Origin: Saprospiraceae bacterium
Lineage (GTDB): Bacteria; Bacteroidota; Bacteroidia; Chitinophagales; Saprospiraceae
Reading direction: 5' to 3'
NCBI GenBank assembly: GCA_020852155.1
Contig: JADZBJ010000093.1
Coordinates: 1-6,111 of the forward strand
DNA length: 6,111 nucleotides
Shown: positions 1-3,319 of the stretch, piece by piece
Layout: every line of letters starts with the position of its first letter
Numbering within the stretch: position 1 is the stretch's first letter
Translations under genes and position numbers: made by a program
Notes under the pieces: model-generated
Database searches by the model: none
What the model saw: only the letters and a program-made list of their open reading frames with translations
What the model was told of the DNA's origin: nothing

Positions 1-44
1 ACGCATTATGAATAACTAATCACTTGCCGCTAACCACTAACCAC
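1..44. other. Left-edge intergenic stretch with a 7-bp tandem repeat
   Basis: No gene is visible here. The unit CTAACCA occurs twice in tandem (30-36 and 37-43), and a related CTCACGA follows that overlaps the stop codon of the NDH-2 gene. I see no hairpin followed by a T-tract on the minus strand, so the NDH-2 terminator, if there is one, lies outside the window. Confidence 0.5.
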
Positions 45-1349
45 TCACGACTTGCCTCTCATCCAGGGTTTGATGACCAATCGCAGACTTTGGTCGTAGG
101 TCATGTAATTCCATAGCCAGTTGAGAAAAATAAACACCTTATTCTTCGCGCCGAGAATGGCAAACAGGTGTACGAACATCCAGGTAAACCACGCAAAGGC
201 GCCCTGAAATTTCCAGAAAGGCAAATCCACCACAGCCTTGTGCCGACCGATGGTGGCCATGCTGCCGAGGTCTTTGTAGGCAAATGCTTTAAGCGGCTGT
301 TGCTGCTCTATACGTTGGAGGTTTCGCGCCAGTAACGCACCCTGCTGGATAGCGGGCTGGGCCACTTGCGGATGCCCGTTGGGCCATTTTTCCTCGTGGG
401 TTTGCAGGGCAATATCACCGATGGCAAAAATATGCTGAAAACCTTCGATCTGATTATAGGCATTGCATTTCAGGCGATTTCCGCGCGCATACGCCTCGAC
501 AGGCAGCCCTTCAATTCGATTGCCCGTGATACCGGCCGCCCAAATGACTTTGTGGGTCTGGATGGTTGAGCCGTCGTCAATGAAAACCGTTTTACCGTCG
601 TAATTTTTCACCACTTTATCCAGCCACAACTGAACGCCCAGGTCGCGCAGGAATTTTTCTGCTTTTTCGGAGGCTTCCGGCGACATGGTATTGAGCAGGC
701 GCGGGTCGCCATGAACGAGGTGTATATTGATTTCTTCGCGATTCAGGTCGCGATAATCCTTACCGATAATATGACGTTTCATTTCCGCCAGCGAACCGGC
801 CACCTCCACTCCGGTCGGGCCGCCGCCCACCACCACAATATCGAGGTATTGTCGGCGCTCCTCAAATCCACCGGCAGTTACCGCCTTTTCATAGTCTTCA
901 AAAATAGTATTGCGCAGGAAAAGCGCTTCGCTGACGGATTTCATCGGAATGGCATTTTGCGCCACCTCCGTATTGCCGTACCAGTTTGTGCCCGCTCCTT
1001 GCGCCAGTACGAGATAATCATAGTGCAACGAACCGATTTCCGTATCAATTACCTGTTGTTCAGGATTGATTTTTAGCACGCTGGTAATGCGGACAAAAAC
1101 ATTTTCGCTGTTTTGAAATATTTTCCGAAACGGGAAAACGATGCTGGAAGGCTCCAGACCAGCCATCGCCACCTGATAATACAGCGGCTGAAACTGGTGG
1201 TAGTTGTTTTTGTCAATCAACACCACCTGAAAGGCGCTGTCGGAAAGTTTACGGGCGAGGGTCAGTCCGCCGAATCCGCCGCCGACAATCACGACGCGCG
1301 GTTGCTGGGTATCGGGAATATTGAATTGCATGCACACTAAACACTTCAT
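45..1349 (-). CDS. ndh: Type II NADH:quinone oxidoreductase (NDH-2), FAD-dependent
   Basis: A single-subunit, non-proton-pumping respiratory dehydrogenase that passes electrons from NADH through FAD to membrane quinone. Seen in the 434-aa translation: a first Rossmann motif GGGFGG at residues 23-28 for FAD; the segment HQFQPLYYQVA at 51-61, typical of NDH-2; a second Rossmann motif GGGPTG at 175-180 for NADH; AIGD at 309-312, the second FAD contact; and AQPAIQQ at 330-336, matching the AQxAxQ quinone-site motif. The C-terminus (about 384-430) is rich in Trp and Phe, as expected for the membrane-associated end. Length is normal for the family and no key motif is missing. The start is uncertain: Met7 (ATG at 1331) gives MQFNIPDTQQPRVVIVGGG, closer to the usual short N-terminus, and neither start has a clear Shine-Dalgarno site. 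It is divergent from the sigma factor gene, and one direct repeat lies only 13 bp upstream of the longer start. I found no convincing promoter for it. Confidence 0.95.
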   Translation of the reverse strand: MKCLVCMQFNIPDTQQPRVVIVGGGFGGLTLARKLSDSAFQVVLIDKNNYHQFQPLYYQVAMAGLEPSSIVFPFRKIFQNSENVFVRITSVLKINPEQQVIDTEIGSLHYDYLVLAQGAGTNWYGNTEVAQNAIPMKSVSEALFLRNTIFEDYEKAVTAGGFEERRQYLDIVVVGGGPTGVEVAGSLAEMKRHIIGKDYRDLNREEINIHLVHGDPRLLNTMSPEASEKAEKFLRDLGVQLWLDKVVKNYDGKTVFIDDGSTIQTHKVIWAAGITGNRIEGLPVEAYARGNRLKCNAYNQIEGFQHIFAIGDIALQTHEEKWPNGHPQVAQPAIQQGALLARNLQRIEQQQPLKAFAYKDLGSMATIGRHKAVVDLPFWKFQGAFAWFTWMFVHLFAILGAKNKVFIFLNWLWNYMTYDQSLRLVIKPWMRGKS

Positions 1350-1361
1350 CGGGCGGCGGGT

Positions 1362-1394
1362 TGTAAAAGCAGTGTGCGTTGTTCATGTTTTTTT
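1362..1394 (+). repeat. 33-bp direct repeat, copy 1
   Basis: This stretch begins TGTAAAAGCAGTGTGCGTT and ends in a run of seven T. It recurs in the same orientation at 1578-1610 with one difference (G1381 against A1597). The copies are offset by 216 bp and bracket the inverted-arm element. This copy lies in the immediate upstream region of the NDH-2 gene. GCACACT at 1332-1338 is complementary to AGTGTGC at 1371-1377 inside it, so the NDH-2 leader could form a weak 7-bp hairpin. Confidence 0.9.
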
Positions 1395-1409
1395 GTAAAA
1401 ATTTAGCCC

Positions 1410-1468
1410 AGCCATGCTCGCGAGCGTCTCCGACGCGATGTGTGCCGTCAGCAAGTCTCTGACTTGCG
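1410..1468 (+). repeat. Left arm of the palindromic element
   Basis: In order it holds P1 (1416-1425), P2 with stem GCGTC/GACGC and loop TCC (1424-1436), the linker beginning GATGTGTG, and P3 GCAAGTCTCTGACTTGC (1451-1467). P3 here may be extended on its outer side by GTGTG (1440-1444) pairing with CACAC (1474-1478) in the spacer; the right half lacks this extension. Confidence 0.85.
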
Positions 1469-1519
1469 ATTAACACACCAGATGAGTAGGGCAAAATTCA
1501 CGCTTGTAAGCATTGATAA

Positions 1520-1578
1520 CGCAAGTCAGAGACTTGCTAACGTAACACATCGCATTAAAAATGCTCGCGAGCATGGCT
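1520..1578 (-). repeat. Right arm of the palindromic element
   Basis: This is the inverted counterpart of 1410-1468. It holds P3 (1521-1537), the linker with TAACACATCG, an AT-rich P2 with stem GCATT/AATGC and loop AAA (1552-1564), and P1, which here extends to the 14-bp palindrome ATGCTCGCGAGCAT (1561-1574). The arm shares its last base with the start of the second direct repeat at 1578. Confidence 0.85.
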
Positions 1579-1610
1579 GTAAAAGCAGTGTGCGTTATTC
1601 ATGTTTTTTT
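1578..1610 (+). repeat. 33-bp direct repeat, copy 2
   Basis: Matches 1362-1394 at 32 of 33 positions, same orientation. It starts exactly where the right inverted arm ends. On the left side, 15 bp (1395-1409) separate copy 1 from the left arm, so the bracket is asymmetric. It lies upstream of the sigma factor gene and is followed by an A/T-rich stretch (1611-1629). Confidence 0.9.
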
Positions 1611-1650
1611 TCAAAAAAATAAAAAATCATGGAACTTTCGTTTGCCCCTC

Positions 1651-1681
1651 TTGCGTTGTGTTGCTTTGTCTCTGACCTTTG
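1651..1681 (+). promoter_or_regulatory. Candidate promoter of the sigma factor gene
   Basis: TTG at 1651-1653 and GACCTTTG at 1674-1681 are separated by 20 bp. The Bacteroidota housekeeping consensus is a TTG-containing -33 box and TAnnTTTG at -7, so the -7 match here is 7 of 8 with G in place of the first T. Transcription from it would begin near 1688, giving an almost leaderless message for the ATG at 1688, or a leader of about 24 nt if ATG 1712 is used. The call rests on pattern only. Confidence 0.3.
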
Positions 1682-1687
1682 TAGGCG

Positions 1688-2338
1688 ATGACAACAAACA
1701 ACCATCAACTTATGGGCACCTTAACCAACTCTTCAACGCATCAGGACTGGCAGGCGAGGGGTCGCATTTTTGAGCAGGAATTTCTTCCGCTCATGGGTGC
1801 GGTGTCAAATTTTGCTTACCGCCTGACAGGCAATGCCGAGGCTTCTGACGACCTGGTACAGGAAACGTACCTCAAGGTTTGGCGTTTCATTGACCGTTAT
1901 ACGGCCGAGACCAACGCCAAGGCCTGGATCTTCAGGATCTGCCGCAATGCCTTCATCAACGAGTACCGGACGCGCAAAAACCGTCCGTACAAGGTGGATT
2001 ACGAAGACATCGTTATCTACCACAACGAAGATGAGCCTGCATCGCCGCGCTACGCCGACTTCTACACAGAAGGCGATCCGTCGCAAATGGGCGATGAAAT
2101 CATGCTGGCGATTCGACGCTTGTCGGACAATTACCGCACCGTTGTATTGCTTGATCTGGAGGATTTCAGTTACGAAGAAATCGCTGCCATTTTGAGCATA
2201 CCCATCGGTACTGTTCGCTCGCGCCTGCACCGCGCCCGCCATGAACTCTCCAAATCCTTGCGCCAATACGCCAGCGATCGCGGCTATGGCGTACAGGATC
2301 AGGAGGAAGGCCCGACCGGGGCCGATCAACCGGAGTAA
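1688..2338 (+). CDS. RNA polymerase sigma factor, ECF (sigma-70 family, group 4)
   Basis: It directs core RNA polymerase to a specific promoter set, usually in response to envelope or stress signals. The 216-aa product has the two-domain ECF layout. Sigma region 2 spans about residues 28-98, with the core-binding region 2.2 stretch DDLVQETYLKVW at 54-65 and the -10-recognition segment around 76-97 (NAKAWIFRICRNAFINEYR). An acidic linker runs from about 103 to 135. Sigma region 4 spans about 136-192, with LSDNYRTVVLLDLEDFSYEE leading into the helix-turn-helix IPIGTVRSRLHRAR at 171-184. The last 24 residues form an acidic tail beyond the usual end. There is no region 1.1 or 3. Start choice: ATG 1688 gives the longest form, but Met9 (ATG 1712) is also possible, since conserved sequence begins only near residue 28 and neither start has a Shine-Dalgarno site. 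It is followed by a terminator-like hairpin and a small unknown protein. Its target genes cannot be told from the sequence. Confidence 0.95.
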   Translation: MTTNNHQLMGTLTNSSTHQDWQARGRIFEQEFLPLMGAVSNFAYRLTGNAEASDDLVQETYLKVWRFIDRYTAETNAKAWIFRICRNAFINEYRTRKNRPYKVDYEDIVIYHNEDEPASPRYADFYTEGDPSQMGDEIMLAIRRLSDNYRTVVLLDLEDFSYEEIAAILSIPIGTVRSRLHRARHELSKSLRQYASDRGYGVQDQEEGPTGADQPE

Positions 2339-2346
2339 TACCGTTT

Positions 2347-2367
2347 GATGGGCCTCCCGTCGTTTTT
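2347..2367 (+). terminator. Intrinsic terminator after the sigma factor gene
   Basis: GATGGG (2347-2352) pairs with CCCGTC (2356-2361) as a 6-bp stem including one U-G pair, with a 3-nt loop CCT. Five T follow at 2363-2367. It sits 8 bp past the sigma stop codon. The stem is short and the T-tract modest, so some read-through into the downstream small gene is likely. Confidence 0.55.
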
Positions 2368-2387
2368 CAATTTACACTCAAATATTT

Positions 2388-2480
2388 TTCACCACAAATC
2401 GCATGAACAAGCTGCAAATGCTCAATCGCCCGGTCAGACCGGAAGTTGCAAAATGCTCACTGACGGCTTTTTGTGGTGAA
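2388..2480. repeat. Inverted repeat with a nearly concentric inner palindrome
   Basis: TTCACCACAAA (2388-2398) and TTTGTGGTGAA (2470-2480) are perfect 11-bp inverted arms. Their centre (2434) nearly coincides with that of the palindrome CCGGTCAGACCGG (2430-2442, centre 2436). Between them lies a near-direct repeat flanking the palindrome: TGCAAATGCTCA (2413-2424) and TGCAAAATGCTCA (2447-2459). This could be a folded RNA, a binding site or a small repeat element; the sequence does not decide. Confidence 0.6.
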
Positions 2481-2523
2481 TACTTTTTATTATCATCAAC
2501 GTTCACCAGTCAACATTTTTACC

Positions 2524-2562
2524 TTGAACAGCCTGTGGCAAAAATTACAGGCTCCTGCTCAA
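2524..2562. other. Stem-loop in the spacer upstream of the small gene
   Basis: AGCCTGT (2530-2536) and ACAGGCT (2547-2553) form a perfect 7-bp stem with a 10-nt loop. An outer TTGA (2524-2527) and TCAA (2559-2562) could extend it across an internal loop. No T-tract follows, so it is not a terminator. Its role is unknown; it could be part of the small gene's leader if transcription reads through from the sigma gene. Confidence 0.45.
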
Positions 2563-2696
2563 AAGTATTTACGCCGTGGTTGGAAATGCGTTTTTCGGCT
2601 GTCGCACTCAAAACGATTGGCAAGTTTTGGTCTGCGCTCCGAACCCGCACTAACCTGGTTAATACCGACGAGAAAAGAAGCAATTCAAGGTGTAAA

Positions 2697-2990
2697 ATGC
2701 TGGCGCAAATCAAAATTGCCATGAAGTTTTCTCTCGATCAAAATCAACCCGTGGCCAATGGTACAGCAGATACGCAGGAGTTTAATTGCGGCGAACCTCA
2801 GACTGCTCCCCCACCCAAAGACATGTTCCTCTCCTTCGACGACCCCATTTTCTCTCTCCCTCCTGCCAACCGGCAGCCGGAATCGCCGGAAACAGAATCT
2901 TTCCGACAACAATTAAAAGCCCATCTCCCTCAACACAAGCCCTCTATGGCGATACAACAACGTATCAGGGATATGATTAAAAAGGGCTGA
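2697..2990 (+). CDS. Small protein of unknown function downstream of the ECF sigma factor; possible sigma regulator
   Basis: I do not recognise this 97-aa protein. Its N-terminal half is polar and low in complexity, with a short PPP run. An acidic and proline-rich middle (about residues 44-70) contains SFDDPIFSLPP. The C-terminal ~28 residues, FRQQLKAHLPQHKPSMAIQQ followed by RIRDMIKKG, look like a basic amphipathic helix. It has no signal peptide, no membrane segment and a single cysteine. The start at ATG 2697 is preferred over ATG 2403 because the upstream extension looks non-coding, and because AAGG (2687-2690) lies 6 nt before this ATG, a weak Shine-Dalgarno. ATG 2721, giving MKFSLDQNQ, is an alternative. 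Placement just after an ECF sigma gene, together with an 'HLP...P...I...I' tail like that of some Bacteroidota sigma-linked proteins, suggests a role in controlling the sigma factor. This is inference. It is not a classic zinc-binding anti-sigma factor, since the HxxxCxxC motif is absent. Confidence 0.6.
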   Translation: MLAQIKIAMKFSLDQNQPVANGTADTQEFNCGEPQTAPPPKDMFLSFDDPIFSLPPANRQPESPETESFRQQLKAHLPQHKPSMAIQQRIRDMIKKG

Positions 2991-3114
2991 TTACCGGACT
3001 TCTCCATAGTTCTCCAGCATGATTGCAAAATGGTTTTATCCATTTGCGCCTGTACACTCCAGAAAACCTGAATTCAACCCGGGAAATCCTTTTCTCCGGT
3101 TATGTTACCCAATC

Positions 3115-3157
3115 AAGCGGAACTTGATGCCGAATGGCTCAGGCGCCGCTTTTTTTT
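3115..3157 (+). terminator. Possible intrinsic terminator between the small gene and the protease
   Basis: AAGCGG (3115-3120) can pair with CCGCTT (3146-3151), and the pairing runs into a tract of eight T (3150-3157). The 25-nt loop contains a minor GCC-GAAT-GGC hairpin. The strong T-tract favours a terminator; the long loop argues against a strong one. If real, it would end transcripts from the small gene about 125-165 bp past its stop and separate it from the protease. Confidence 0.4.
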
Positions 3158-3303
3158 GGTTTTGCTCAAATCTGACGAATGATATTGGGCTGAATAAAAT
3201 ACATTTACGTCCTTGATTGGCAAAATGCGTCTTTTTCACCATAATCACAAACTTTTTTCCACCAAATCGGCTTTCGCGCTGCTACCGGAGTAAGGCGAAG
3301 CGT

Positions 3304-3318
3304 AAATCTTTCAGATTT
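3304..3318 (+). promoter_or_regulatory. AT-rich hairpin next to the protease start codon
   Basis: AAATCT (3304-3309) and AGATTT (3313-3318) form a 6-bp stem with loop TTC. The stem ends two positions before the ATG at 3320, in the place a ribosome binding site would occupy. There is no Shine-Dalgarno at normal spacing; GGAG near 3286 is about 30 nt away. The stem is mostly A-U and would be weak, so an effect on translation is only a possibility. Confidence 0.3.
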
Positions 3319-3319
3319 T

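Larger units (their letters stand above)
1410..1578. repeat. Composite palindromic element: two inverted 59-bp arms with a 51-bp spacer
   Basis: The left arm (1410-1468) and the reverse complement of the right arm (1520-1578) match at 50 of 59 positions without gaps. Each arm carries three sub-palindromes. P1 is GCTCGCGAGC (1416-1425; 1563-1572). P2 is a 5-bp stem with a 3-nt loop (1424-1436; 1552-1564). P3 is a 7-bp stem with a 3-nt loop, GCAAGTC/GACTTGC (1451-1467; 1521-1537). Most of the differences fall in P2, where they preserve its pairing. The spacer 1469-1519 has no convincing coding potential. TAACACA follows P3 in the plus direction in both halves (1471-1477 and 1543-1549). The form resembles a BIME (paired REP palindromes) or a MITE; no transposase is present. 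I do not recognise it as a named family. Confidence 0.85.
2339..2696. other. Structured spacer between the sigma factor and the small-protein gene
   Basis: No supported gene. An open frame runs in from ATG 2403 into the small protein downstream, but its first 98 codons give a Cys-, Phe- and Ser-rich translation with no domain, overlap several inverted repeats and look unlike the rest. The spacer holds the terminator at 2347-2367, an inverted repeat at 2388-2480, a palindrome CCGGTCAGACCGG at 2430-2442 and a stem-loop at 2524-2562. I found no convincing Bacteroidota-type promoter for the downstream gene. Confidence 0.5.
2991..3319. other. Intergenic region before the protease gene
   Basis: No supported gene. 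Short open frames here (for example from 3019 and 3217) lack domain features, have biased translations and fit no start signal. The region holds a possible terminator at 3115-3157. A weak -7-like TACATTTA lies near 3198-3205 without a properly spaced TTG. GCTTTCGC near 3272-3279 is nearly complementary to GCGAAGC near 3296-3302, and a small hairpin abuts the protease start. No promoter for the protease can be called with confidence. Confidence 0.5.

Noticed and set aside
1486..1489. GTAG tetranucleotide in the spacer, as found next to REP hairpins recognised by RAYT
   Set aside because: It occurs once, 19 bp from the nearest hairpin and in one orientation only. A four-base match here is expected by chance.
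1350..1620. CRISPR array or tRNA-like structure in the repeat region
   Set aside because: There are only two direct copies with no regular repeat-spacer pattern, and the hairpins do not form a cloverleaf with a CCA end or anticodon arm.
1440..1773. Short open frames across the palindromic element and into the sigma gene
   Set aside because: They read through repeats and the sigma gene in another frame and carry no protein features.
2403..2696. In-frame N-terminal extension of the small protein from ATG 2403 (98 extra residues)
   Set aside because: The translation is Cys-, Phe- and Ser-rich with no domain. The DNA is full of inverted repeats, and the better start, with AAGG 6 nt upstream, is ATG 2697.
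3019..3216. 65-codon open frame in the spacer before the protease
   Set aside because: Aromatic- and Asn-rich random-looking translation, no ribosome site, and it overlaps the terminator-like hairpin and T-tract at 3115-3157.
2448..3227. GCAAAATG present three times (2448-2455, 3025-3032, 3220-3227)
   Set aside because: A short AT-rich word in AT-rich spacers with irregular spacing; chance is sufficient.
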